64,000 nucleotides of DNA, taken from NCBI GenBank assembly GCA_900239685.1, contig OENT01000541.1, positions 36,920-100,919 on the forward strand, written 5' to 3'. Under the pieces are notes generated by a model, which worked only from the letters and a program-made list of their open reading frames with translations, ran no database searches and was not told the origin of the DNA. Shown here piece by piece: positions 50,640 through 61,851 of the stretch. The stretch comes from Rotaria macrura (taxonomy: Eukaryota; Rotifera; Eurotatoria; Philodinida; Philodinidae). Position 1 is the stretch's first letter, and the number at the start of each line of letters is the position of its first letter. The position numbers and the translations under genes are program-made.

Positions 50640-53600
50640 AGAAACCTACATAGCAATTTAGCTTTGATAGATCATTCTAAGAACGGACGAGACTATTAGT
50701 AAGATCATCAGAACAAGTCATTATAAGTCATTTGGATCAAATGAAACAAGATTTGTATCATTAAAATACACTTGAATGACAACCATCACGTGTACCGATT
50801 TTCCCCCTGTCAAATAATTTCATGCTTTTGTCAAAAAATTCTCATTGCCAAAGTCAACTTCATAATATGGCTACTTGCTTCATTTAGATCGTCCGTTTTT
50901 TTCACAAATACAGGGAAAGTCAAGAAGTATTTCTGAATCTTCGTTGAGAAAACATTCAGGCGTGCCTTGTCAAATAGAATGATATTTTCATTTATAACCT
51001 GTTAATGATTGAACTCAAAGAATTTCGGTTCTAATTGCGATTGCAAGACACTGTCAAAACGTTCCATGCATTAGTTTTCTCAGTACTATGAGTTATTGCC
51101 GAAGTTATTTTTTGAATTTCGACTTAAAACATTGCGAATGTAGAGAATTCGGTGTGTCAAGTATCGAAAAAGAATTTCAAATGTATTGATCGAAGTTTTA
51201 TCTTTGAAGTTTTTATGCACTCGGAGGGAATTCGATTCTATTGAAGTAAACATGAATCGCGTGGACGATGGCAAAGCAAATTTTTATAGAAATCGAAGTT
51301 CCCTCACAAAACTTACGTTTAATGTTGAATTCGATTCTGAAATAAATGTGATGGGTGCTAAATTGTACGTAGATTACTATCGATTGGGTTCTATTGCATT
51401 AGAAAAGCACAATCACATAGGTGCATGCTTGAATTCATGCATTTTCTTGGAAAATTTACTTAGCTCACAACATAGAACTGTCGGATGCACTTGCCACGAT
51501 GGTGGAAAAGATTCACGACAACAGATAAGTAACACTTGATTCAAGCTACATTTGAATTTTATTTCACTGGCTATTTGACAATGTAGTTCTATTGCCGTAG
51601 ATGCTGATAGGAAAACTATATCTTCTGAAATTATCAGCTCAATAGACCAAGATAATACGTACACTATTCAAATAGGAGAAAGGAGAGAAAGATCGGATAA
51701 TGTTGTTTTCGTTCAATCTTTGCATCCGCTGCAATATAAAAATTTTTTTTCAATAGCAAATATTTGCTAAGATGTGAAAAATCTATTAAATCAAACACGT
51801 GTTCAAGTAAAGAAGTTTCTTCATTGATATCCGCATTTACATCAAGAATTTAGTTGACTAGAACTTAGTCTATTGCTGTGTGGTACATATCAATGTTTTA
51901 CAATAGACCGTCAACATTTCATACCACGTTGCGAATGAGTCTGACGAAACAGATCTTTACCATCAAAATTCATTAATGCTAAATTCTGATTCAATCTTCT
52001 ATGCATATGAGTCTATGGTTCGAAAATTTGAAAATCATCGCATGGTATCAAGTACTAAATAAATTTTCGTCATCATACAAAAACACCACTTGAACTGATC
52101 AAACACTAATGAGAAAAAATTAAGCTTATTTTGTTGAAATTCTGGTTCTCAACTGATAGTCGTTTGTTTTTAACCACTTTCATACGAAAAGAAGAACCAA
52201 AAACTGCGTCAAAGCGTTTTCTCAGTGTGTGTTCTATCATTCAACAGAATACAATCAGAGGAAGAGATGTATTTATCTACTTTCGTGTTTGGTGTACCAT
52301 CAATTTCTGATCTAATATAGAAATATATGACTCGATGAATTGTTATTTTAACAAGAGAATCATTTTGAATATGGTTGCATTTTGACACAAGTGCAACAAT
52401 CTCTGCTTTGCATGATCATTAATGATCTCGAGCGTACTGTCTGTAGTTCCTGATAACAGTCGAAGTCGAAATGATTGATTTGAAAATTTATAAGAAGATA
52501 ATTACATTTTGACATGCATCCTAATTTTATGCATTCCAGAATTTTTCAGATGTTTAGAAGACGAACAAATAATAGTACAGATTTATGATCAAGTTCGGTC
52601 ACCAGTCATTTGAATTATGAATTTAGATATGGATCTCGTATTTCGAAAACAGCTGAATATTTATTATCATGTCTTGTTATATCACAGAATTAAGTTAAGC
52701 ATTTAGCCAACTCTTCGAACATCTCAATAATTTGTTAAAATAGACTGATACAAAATTGGTGAAATACCAGATTAAAACTTTCGATTAATCGTCGTCTTAA
52801 CGGTTAGGCTTGAAAAATATTCTTATCAAAGTTCCTTCTCGATATTAAAGACAATCCATCAGTAAGATTTCACTATATTATTAAACAAAGTTGCGTAGTT
52901 CTTGCATTTCAAAAGAATTCAGTAATCACAGATTGAACAGATGCGAGCAAACGTATTCGAAAAGAAACAATTTTGTTGTGATTAGAGCGAGGAAAAATTT
53001 CGTACAAGTATAACAATTACATGTCAAGCGAAAAAGCAGCTTAGATAATTGAAAATGACCTTTAACTTCATGTCATACACATCGTGAATTATATATCAAT
53101 CGTTTGTTTTTATGTTGACGAGCAAAAACTCAAGTCTTTAATCTACAAATGAGAATTCCAATCCTTTACACGGAAAAAATGATGAATATCTGAAAATCCA
53201 TCTAATTTTAGTGTTCAGTTTCCATACATTCAAGGAAAGCTTTTTCTACGCTCCCTATCGTACACATAGGAGTTTAAAGATTAGATAATGATCAATGTTT
53301 CAATTTATGCTACTCATAATCATTTCCATATTTGAAGAATTTAGGAAGTTGTATCGATGAGTGAGGATCATATGTTAGCATCACTGTGTAAAAGAATCAA
53401 AAAATGACAAGATTCAATTCAATTGGAAATTCTTCTTGATCTCGTCATATTCTATTTTTAAACTAAACCTGAAGATATGATCATTACACAAACACTGATC
53501 TATTTTTTCAATACTATACATCAATCTTCGAAATGTTGACATCTCATACAAACTATAGATGTCGCAATTAGGTTCTTATAAATGAACGCTTCGATTGGAC

Positions 53601-53673
53601 TGTTTTTCTCGATTCATTCCAGTAAACATCATCGTTTTTTTTGTCCACTGATCTCGTCTCTTTAAACACGAGA
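50640..53673. other. 3-kb gene-free region
   Basis: Stops crowd all frames except a 117-codon frame at 51186-51539 with no recognisable domain and an overlapping antisense frame. No transposon ends seen. The end may hold leader sequence of the first Sds3-like gene (cattccag at about 53622). Confidence 0.4.
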
Positions 53674-54348
53674 ATGAAGATGTTAACATTAGTTGATTCA
53701 TCGTCAGAGTTAGATATTACTCATATGCAAAACTCCTCGGAACAATCAATTGTTGGTTCTCATTTAGTAAATTTATATTCTCAATTAGCTAAACTTGAAC
53801 AACAAAATGATAATGCATTAGTCATTGATTCAAAGCATTTGAAATCTTTATTAGATTCTTATCATTATAATTATCTATACTTAAAAGCTCGTTATAAAAC
53901 CGAAGAAGAACGTATTGATCGTCGATTTGATCTAGAAACACGTTATACTCGAGCACATTTTGCTGCTAAAAAATTTGAATTAAAGGAACATTTACTTGAT
54001 CGTCTTCGACGTAAGCGTAGATTAGTTATGGATGAAATGCGTTCAGTTATCGATATAAATTCACGTTCATTTGATGTTGATCCATTATTTGTTACAATGC
54101 AAAGTTCACTTCCACTACAAACAAAAGCATATAACTTTCGACAACGAACCGATCTTGGGCAGTCTACATCAACGATCGGTGATGAAGAATTGTTTTCTAC
54201 AAGTGGAGTTCTACCATCGGTATTACAACAACAAACAACACGTAAACGTCTTGTAGGTGCATTTAGCATATTACAATTACCGAAATGGACTATCAAAGAC
54301 GAAGAGTGTGAAGATGATTTAAAAATAATTTCAACTAGTAGAAAATAG
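53674..54348 (+). CDS. Sds3-family paralogue lacking the C-terminal domain
   Basis: Single-exon 224-residue protein. A long coiled-coil region includes LVNLYSQLAKLEQQND, YLYLKARYKTEEERIDRRFD and AAKKFELKEHLLDRLRRKRR, which matches the SUDS3 segment [20 protein letters not shown]. It goes on with KAYNFRQR (the LRRR-like motif) and FSILQLPKWTIKDEECEDDL, corresponding to human QLNYLLTDEQIMEDL. It stops there, before the beta-rich C-terminal module that the next gene has. Sds3 proteins scaffold the Sin3-HDAC corepressor. By position and similarity this looks like a tandem duplicate of the following gene. The start is the first ATG in frame (MKMLTLVD); an upstream exon cannot be ruled out. Confidence 0.65.
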   Translation: MKMLTLVDSSSELDITHMQNSSEQSIVGSHLVNLYSQLAKLEQQNDNALVIDSKHLKSLLDSYHYNYLYLKARYKTEEERIDRRFDLETRYTRAHFAAKKFELKEHLLDRLRRKRRLVMDEMRSVIDINSRSFDVDPLFVTMQSSLPLQTKAYNFRQRTDLGQSTSTIGDEELFSTSGVLPSVLQQQTTRKRLVGAFSILQLPKWTIKDEECEDDLKIISTSRK

Positions 54349-54486
54349 TTTAAATATTTTTGTTTTTTTGTTTTGTAAATATCATATTTTGTTTAAAGAT
54401 CTGATAGATATGTTTTTGTACGATTCTAGATGATAAGATTTATTGATTTTCGTTATTGTTGAACAACTGACAAGATTTGTCTTATC

Positions 54487-55875
54487 ATGTGTTCGATTGA
54501 ATCAATACGTCATGCTTCACGCTCAACAAAAAATAAACTATCAAATCGTAAATTATCATTGAAAATAATTGAAAAGCGTTTAAATCATTTACGAGAAGAA
54601 TTACATAATTTGACAAGAAAAGAAATTTTAAATCATGAGCAACAAATCGATGAAGATGATAATTATCATGTGCAATATAAAAGACGTTTAGATCAAATTT
54701 TACGATTATATGATAAGCAAGTATGAAAGATTTTCGTTTTCATTAAAATAACTATTAATGTAGAATTTCTCAATAATTTAAATTTATATGCCATGAAAAA
54801 TAGAAAAATCAGTAAAAGCCATGAATTCTCATATCTTCGAGTTCATATTTAAACTATTCTTCGCATAGTCTAAATAGTATCAAACTGCAGGCTACGACTA
54901 ATTGGCGTCTATTATACATTTTCCTATGATTCGTTAGCATGGTACAATAATATCTGAGACATCTGGAACATTAAGATAGCTTTTTGCACATATAGTTTCA
55001 AAGAAACGTTGCAGAAACAAACAGCCTTATACAGTTTTTCTTCATTTACTTAATAGGTTAGTAATCTAGAACTATGGCATTATTATCGATCTGATAGAAT
55101 TGAAAAAATGTATGCACATGAATTACTTCAATCAGACGAAGTATTCAAAATGAAAAAAATCGATTTTAAATCCAAATTGTTATCAACATTCAGTGACAAA
55201 CGTCGTCATTTGGATTACGAACATCAAAATGTAAATATTCGTCATCGTCAAAATTCCGATAATGATCAATATTTACTCAGTGGAACGAACAATCATATGA
55301 ACGATGCAAATCTCTATGATGGACACACGCATAATTTAACTGACTCTGCTCAACAGCAACAACAACGGCCAACGTATAATTTACGACGAGCAGCTGCCAA
55401 TGATATCATTACAGAAAATGGAACAACGTCAGCAACAGCATCATTAAAAGATCTATCAATTTTTAGTGGTACAAATTCGTTACTACCCCCATTCGGTGGC
55501 ATTGAATTGCAACGATCTTTATCAAATACAGATATTGAACAAGATCTGAAGGATATTCGTCGTGGTTTGAAGAATGCTGAGCCAATTACTGAAAAACATG
55601 TATCTGAAAATTCAAACGATGAACCATCAACGAAATCTCTTATCGACGTGCGCATCGAAGAAGGTCGTTTATGGTATCAACGAGCATGGTTTTCACGTAA
55701 TTCGCCAATACTTTTAGTTTTTGATGATCTTGAAATAGTTCCTGCACTTGTATTAACAGTTGGTCGAAATGATTTACTTATACGTCGTTCGGGAACCAAT
55801 ATAAAACATCGTGTTAGCCTTTCACTATTACACGATGGACATTTAGCTATTCGTAAACGTGGCTGTGTATTTTAA
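54487..55875 (+). CDS. SUDS3: Sds3/SUDS3 homologue (Sin3-HDAC corepressor subunit)
   Basis: Nuclear corepressor scaffold. Two exons, 54487-54720 and 55057-55875, joined in phase 0 (YDKQ then VSNLELWHYY), give 350 residues (human 328). The N-terminal basic coiled coil has KIIEKRLNHLREELHNLTRK and YHVQYKRRLDQILRLYDKQ; the central part has MKKIDFKSKLLSTFSDKRRH; PTYNLRRAA matches the RKLRRRP motif; DIEQDLKDIRRGL matches the IMEDLRTLN helix. The C-terminus VRIEEGRLWYQRAWFSRNSP and LAIRKRGCVF matches human [20 protein letters not shown] and FVIRRR closely and supplies the module missing from the upstream paralogue. A Gln run (QQQQQ) sits mid-protein. The gap to the upstream gene is 138 bp and contains an acceptor-like tacgattctag ending at 54429. 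Confidence 0.88.
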
Positions 55876-57099
55876 TCCTATGTACAAACGATCTTGTTTA
55901 TCTAATTCTTTTTGTCTCCTATAGTTTCATAAGAATATGGAAATATTTACATATACATACATATACAAATCAATACGTTTGTTTCGATTGTTAATTAACG
56001 TCTATTCTTTTTAAAAATATATCGTTGTCCAATAAATAAATAGACAATTGTCAATTCGTTTTGATCATTTATATGATCCTGCTAAAACAAACTGTTATTC
56101 AAGAAATAGTAGCTTTGTTTTTCCTAACTCGTATACTAAAACTAATCAGTGCGTTAGAACAGTGAATCTTGCAACTATCTTCATGAAGAACTTTCTATGC
56201 AATGAACGTACGAAAACTTTTCATGATTTGAGATTCTTGCATTGTGTGTGTAAGAAATGACCCATGCAGTGAAAACCGGGGGTTCACAGGTTTCGTTAAG
56301 CTCTCTTTCTTTATGCTTTTAGTTAAAATTAATACTTTTTTTCGATTCAGATGACTTTTACTTCACCCAAATAAAAATACAATCGAATGTAAAACATCAA
56401 TTCAAAAAGATTAATTTATAAAAATTAAATTTCAAAGAAATAATCTAAAAATGATAAATATAAAAAAGCAATCTGAAAAACATATAAATTAAAGAAATAA
56501 TTAAATAAAAAAGTCTAAAAAATTGAATATTAAATGCTCATAGTTTAGAAGAAAATTATTCATTTTCAACTGAATCTTCTAGTCGTTAGATTGATTCTTG
56601 TCTCTAAGCAAGGAAGAGATGAAATAATCGATACAGCAGACGTACACATGTACATATATACATATGTGTATAAAAATATTTAAATTTTCTTTTCCGTTCC
56701 GTAAAGACATTAGTCTTCTGTAGTTCAGCGGAAAAGTATTGGTAAACCGTGGTAAACAGAAAAAATTGATCCCGTTTTTACGCCATGGGGAAATATTTGT
56801 TAGATGTAAATGCTGACATATTAATTCAGTTCCAAGTTTAATTCATGTTTTATGTAACAAGATTAACAGAACAATACTTTTGAATTCATGGAAAAAAATT
56901 TATTTTAGAAAAAAGAATGGATCAAAAATCAATTGTGTTATTTAGTTTGGAAACAGGCAAACAATTTCACAGGTTGACGATTACGGAGCAACACGGACCC
57001 TGGAAAGTGGCGCCATTTGAGTGGGGCCAGATGAGGCTAAGCCCCATCACCGGTTTTGTATAGTGGTGTCAGTAAGGCGATGCCAGGTGGAGCTCAACC
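55876..57099. other. Intergenic region with a GC-richer stretch at its end
   Basis: Mostly AT-rich with long A/T tracts at 56380-56530. From about 56970 to 57099 the sequence turns notably GC-richer (gtggcgccatttgagtgggg, gccaggtggagctcaaccc), unlike its surroundings, and runs straight into the TIR element at 57100. The GC-rich part may belong to a larger insertion, but no ends were found. Confidence 0.4.
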
Positions 57100-57307
57100 C
57101 AAGGGGGAAACATGATACTTCATACTTTACGTACTTTAAGATACTTCATCATACTTTGAGATACTTTACCGTACTTTAAGATACTTTGAGATACTTTACC
57201 GTACTTTAAGATACTTTGAGATACTTTACCGTACTTTAAGATACTTTGAGATACTTTACCGTACTTTACTGTACTTTAAAGTACAAAAGTATCATGTTTC
57301 CCCCTTG
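57100..57307. mobile_element. 208-bp TIR element (MITE) filled by a decamer tandem array
   Basis: The outer 21 bp are perfect inverted repeats beginning CAAGGGGGAAACATGATACT. The first 13 bases equal the right terminus of the 3129-3379 element, so the two share a TIR family. The interior is a tandem array whose 30-bp unit consists of three related decamers, ATACTTTGAG, ATACTTTACC and GTACTTTAAG, with four nearly perfect copies at 57151-57270. It closes with the palindrome GTACTTTAAAGTAC. No target duplication is evident (gctcaacc left, catttaca right). Confidence 0.75.
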
Positions 57308-57448
57308 CATTTACATCATAAAATGTGCATACGTGGATTCCCTTCTATCTTCTATCCAGTTATTTTGTCAAAAAATCTTTATTCTATACTAATCTTATCT
57401 TCATGTCATCATTCATTTATATTATTCTTACACAATTCGTTATTAGTG

Positions 57449-57868
57449 ATGAATTTATTCTTTCTATTGTGCATATACATCACCTTTTCATCGACCAACC
57501 CAATCTTGGATCACCCAATAACAATTTCTTTTGAAACAAAGTATGATAATAATCACAATGAGATCAAACAACTGGTAATGCAAAATAAAAGCTTCGATAA
57601 TACCAATTGGACACATTATGCCCTGTTTCTACAACTGGTTGTTAATATTATCATCATTGTTATTTTTTCAGTTTATGTCTACAAACATTGCTGTCCAATC
57701 ACTACTTTAACCCGTAATACAGAACAACAACGTTTTGTTACAATTTTACCTCCGGGCTCTTCCCAGTCTTATCAATCACCTTATGCTCATCAGCCCTCGT
57801 CAATTGATCAAAACTCCCGTGAACAAATTATGTTATCCCAAGCACTACCTTCTGTAATTGTATCTTAA
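57449..57868 (+). CDS. Small single-pass type I membrane protein, family unknown
   Basis: Intronless 139-residue frame from the ATG of MNLFFLLCIYITFSSTNPIL. Residues 1 to about 15 are a signal peptide. A short ectodomain has NKS and NWT glycosylation sites. The segment LQLVVNIIIIVIFSVYVY is the transmembrane helix, followed by KHCC (possible palmitoylation) and a Ser/Pro/Gln-rich cytoplasmic tail with SYQSPYAHQPS. The frame stays open 48 codons further upstream, into the TIR element, but the signal peptide argues for this ATG. The family is not recognised. Confidence 0.5.
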   Translation: MNLFFLLCIYITFSSTNPILDHPITISFETKYDNNHNEIKQLVMQNKSFDNTNWTHYALFLQLVVNIIIIVIFSVYVYKHCCPITTLTRNTEQQRFVTILPPGSSQSYQSPYAHQPSSIDQNSREQIMLSQALPSVIVS

Positions 57869-58128
57869 CCCCTCTTCATCAATTATCAGCAATATCGGCA
57901 CTTTTTTCTTTCATCAAAAAATATAAACATTACTCATTCTTTCTTCTATCTACGATTCTAATTTTTTTTAGTTATGAATTTTTCTATGTACCTCATGCAC
58001 CAGTACTTTTCGCGATGCTTTCATTTTTGTTCTTTGTTTGTTTTCTGTTTTATGCTTCGTCATTTGTAAAGCGTCTGTCTTCTCCTTCTCTCTCTCCCCG
58101 TACGACCTTCTTCTGGATGGAGGAGGTG

Positions 58129-58158
58129 TTATGTCAGGAGATGTCTCTCCTGACATAA
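58129..58158. repeat. Perfect 13-bp hairpin with 4-nt loop
   Basis: TTATGTCAGGAGA (58129-58141), loop TGTC, then TCTCCTGACATAA (58146-58158), an exact inverted repeat. No T-run or other terminator-like context; role unknown. Confidence 0.9.
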
Positions 58159-58978
58159 GAGGACTCTCTGTATCCCTCTATCGTATTGTGGAATTATACA
58201 ATTGATAGTCTGTTAATGAAAGAGAAAGTGGATAAGAGAGAAGAGAGACAAAGACATTCTTTCGTGCTTTTTCTTCGTGCATTCGTTTTTGGTTTCGTTT
58301 TGATAAAAGGAGAAAAAGGAACAATAAAGGAATCAAGTGGAAGTTCTAACACGTTCGATTTGTTTGGCTCTTGATAAGGTGTTATAAGGAATTGAAGTTT
58401 CAACCAATTTTACAGTCAATAGACAGTGAATGCGAACTCGATTATTGATGACCACATTCTCAGAGAAATTGTTCCCCTATATAATACTGCTGCTTAATAT
58501 TCAGACTATTCTTTGATTTATTTGATTGATCAGTGTGTCGATTTAGGAGCCATTAACAGTTTACAATTCATCAATACAAACCTGAACATGATATGTGTCT
58601 GAAGACTGTTTGCCGTTTTGTGATAAACTGTCTCCTCTGTCTGATATTGAAGTAATTCCCTCCACACAATAGAAGACCTTTGGAGGAACAGGTCCCCAAA
58701 CCTGATAGTCGAGCCGCTTCAATTAATTTGTTAATTAATTTGTTAATTATTGTAACGATTTGTGCCATAAAAAATATGGTGTTGCTGGAATCACACGTTA
58801 TATTTTATCGATTAATCCAGAAATCTACTCCTATAAAATTTTTCATTGTGCTTGAATAATATCACTGAAGGAGAGGAAAGAATATGCAGGAAAACAGGTA
58901 GAGACCTCAAGTTAGTCAAAATCGAGTGAATGTAAAGGTGAAGAAATAGGCTTAAGAACAAAACATTAATAACACTTA

Positions 58979-59050
58979 TTTGAAGGTAAAACCGATAGCA
59001 AGGACAACAATAAGAAGCACGTATGACAATAATACGAAGAGAGAATATAT
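58979..59050 (-). pseudogene. C-terminal tail of an unknown membrane protein, copy A
   Basis: The minus strand reads PSIYSLFVLLSYVLLIVVLA then IGFTFK and a stop. A diverged copy of the same tail lies at 63334-63402, and the nucleotide similarity extends past the stop (AATAACACTTATTTGAA in both). The upstream frame is low-complexity Phe/Ser-rich and unconvincing, so I treat it as a relic. Confidence 0.35.
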
Positions 59051-61792
59051 TGATGGTCTGTGGAAATGATGGATACTGACGAGAAATGAATAAAAAGAAC
59101 GAGAAAAAAGAATGAATGAAAATGAAACTACACTACGAAACGATAGAGAAACTGAGTGAGGAAAGTTATGAAGTAACTGTTTTAGCATAGATGGAACGTA
59201 TCTCATTTTTAGACGGCCAGTACCATTGCCTGTCTGAAAAGATTAGAACGAACTAGACCGGGTGGTCTACAGGCAGTAGATCAATTGTGAAAATCAAATA
59301 ATGTGCTTCGTTGAATTCCCACGAGTTACCAATCATAGTAACGTTGAAATCTGTCGGCTTATAAAAACCCAATGTGTATTGTCGATGGATTAGCGCTGTT
59401 ATTGACTTCTCTTAGTAGAGAGACGTCTGAATAATATAAAAACGTTGATCATCATAGATAATGCACACTTTTAATGGCTTCATTTATCACAACGATGATG
59501 TTAGGAAATGCTGCTTTGTTCTAGTCCTATTGAGAAGCCGATTAAGTACTATATGACAACATTCAATAGTTGGTTTTAATTTTAGGTTTCACATCTATTT
59601 GACATAAGACTTTTTCATTGAAGTTTGTGAAAATCGACTTCGCAATGTACCTCTTAAATTCATGGTTACTTGATGAAGATAAACAACCTCAGTCTTTATC
59701 AAATAGATATTTTTGAATTAATGTTTTCTCTCTCAAAGTATCTTCCCCTCCTGAAAAATAAGATCATGACTCTTTCATTGTGTTAATTCGCATCATGTTG
59801 TTCATTTTCGAATCGCAGGACCCTCTATTTTGTTCGATTCCATTCTACAAGTTTTGATTGAAAACATTTGCTAGAAACCCAAGCATTCGAAACGGTTAGA
59901 GACTGGTACTAGAGCGATTGCAGACTTTTTTCGAGCTGGTAGATATTCAGACCGGTAAATGCCGGTACACGAGTGCTGGCAAGAAAATCGAGTATGATTT
60001 GAAAGTTATTGGAGATAAAGAGTAATTATGACCATCGGGTTGCATTTGACACAAAGGGAGTCCTTTGGAAATCAGGTAATCTCGCTGGTGTTCGGGAATC
60101 TCACGGGAATTCTGAATTTGCCATTTCATCTTGATTTGACATAATATTGCAGAGATCAAACGTATCAGGATAAGAGGTCTTGAGGATAGTGGAAACCTAG
60201 AGAGTCAGAGATTGACCAGCAACAGATGGACATGCCGAGATGCAGAAATGCTGAGATACAGAAGTAGTCACATAAGAGTGGGATTTCAGGTGGGATTTTA
60301 ATGACTGCCACTGCCAGCAACATGCAGTGGTTGTTGTGGAGAACATAAAAGGCCTCCTTAAAGTATATGGATGGCAAGTGGTATTGTTGAGGGAGTAGCA
60401 TTAGTGAAAATAATCGAATGACTATCCATTTAATGAATAGATAGTAGTTCAAGGTATTAATTAGTGCGGCATTCGAAAAGGTTGATGCCGACGAGGATTC
60501 GATAAAGGCAGTAGTCACTCCAATGCCTATGCTCAGAGGGATTTTCGCTACAGATGGATATAGAACGAAAATCACAGGTGAGAGTTTTGGATTGGGACCA
60601 ATGAATCTGGTATACATTGGTAAAATAAATGTGTGTAGCTGAGGCCACATGGACAAGACGAGCACGGAGGTAGCCATAAGGAAGAGAAATTGACACTAAT
60701 TCCTTCGACAACGGGGGCGGTCACGTGAAAAAAATGAAAAATTTTCTTTGTCTTTTTGTGGCAGGCTAAAGGTCAAAGGTCAAAAACCATTAGTAGGATT
60801 TCAATGGGCCATCTACACCGCTCACATAAAGGAGTCAGGGTCCAGAATCAGAATTGGAAGTCATAGTTTCAAAATTCTGTGTCGTGTGTTTTCGCCCAAA
60901 GGAAGATCTTTTAGGGAAAATAAAAATATTTAATAATATTTCATCGAATATAATCGATTTCAGTGAATTCAAAGCTTTATTCCAGTTTATAGGAAACAAT
61001 TGTCTTTCGGTGTACAAAACTTTCGATTTTATGAAGTTAAATGAGTTTGCACTCCTTCCATCATTGGAAGGTTAGCAAAGTTTGCCGCATTAGCACGATC
61101 ACAAGCTCGATGATCCCAGTGACATCCAGTATAAAGAAGAATTTTGCAGGGCCTTGTTGGAGTTGGGAAACAGAAGAAGATCAACACAGTCAGGCGCACA
61201 CCTATACGCACATCCTACAATCACTCCAGAAACGTATCTCTCATACCCAATTGCATATTTTAGTCAATTCGGCATAATCGATCTTCAAGTCTACCCGCAT
61301 TTCACATTTTCGGGTTTAAAAATCCAACTTTTGCATTTTTGTCAGCAGAAATTCTTTTTCATGAAATTTCTAGGCACTGTAACTTGAAGAAGGTAGAGCA
61401 AACATTTATATGAAAATGAGATTACATTTTTTATGGTGCACAGATAGGTAACTAGCTATAATTCACCTGCGTTTAAAGAATGAAGCGAATATACGCTGGT
61501 TTTATTAATTCGCGGTAAATTCCCTTTAGACAAGATCTATATAGAGGCTAGGTATTTTTTCAGAATACTGCACTCAAATACCGTTAATAAGAAATTTTAA
61601 TAAAACTGCCATTGCCTGGCTACATGCTGCATTTAGATACATGTGGAATAGTTCGCAATAAAGTTTCAATATAGAATTTGCAGTGCCGAATTTCAATGTA
61701 ATAAGTCGAATGGTTTTTCGAATCAAGCGAGTTCTGAAATCAAATAAAATGTAAATCAAAACGAATGATGTTGTGGTGAGTAACATTAAATA

Positions 61793-61851
61793 TAGCAGCT
61801 GCTAGCCGCGAGTGGCGCCCCGTTGGGGCGCCGACGAGCGACTTGCTGCTA
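61793..61851. repeat. GC-rich compound hairpin
   Basis: Inner stem GGCGCCCC (61814-61821), loop GTT, GGGGCGCC (61825-61832). Outer stem TAGCAGC (61793-61799) with GCTGCTA (61845-61851). It stands out sharply from the AT-rich background. It could be a transposon terminus (Helitron-like ends carry GC-rich hairpins) or a structured RNA; neither is shown. Confidence 0.8.

Noticed and set aside
51186-51539. Plus-strand frame of 117 codons
   Set aside because: It overlaps an equally long antisense frame, has no recognised domain and does not begin in a plausible leader context.
56716-56790. tRNA-like stretch with an A-box-like TAGTTCAGCGG and a later TTGATCCC
   Set aside because: Stems do not pair into a full cloverleaf and the B box is poor; a decayed SINE or chance is as likely.
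57151-57270. Regular repeats that could suggest a CRISPR-like array
   Set aside because: Units are contiguous with no unique spacers, lie inside a TIR element and are in a eukaryotic genome; it is a tandem array.
59947-60711. Minus-strand frames that look partly protein-like (HQRDYLISKGLPLCQMQPDG)
   Set aside because: The frames are broken and change register, no splice chain joins them and no family came to mind; kept only as part of the unresolved right-hand region.
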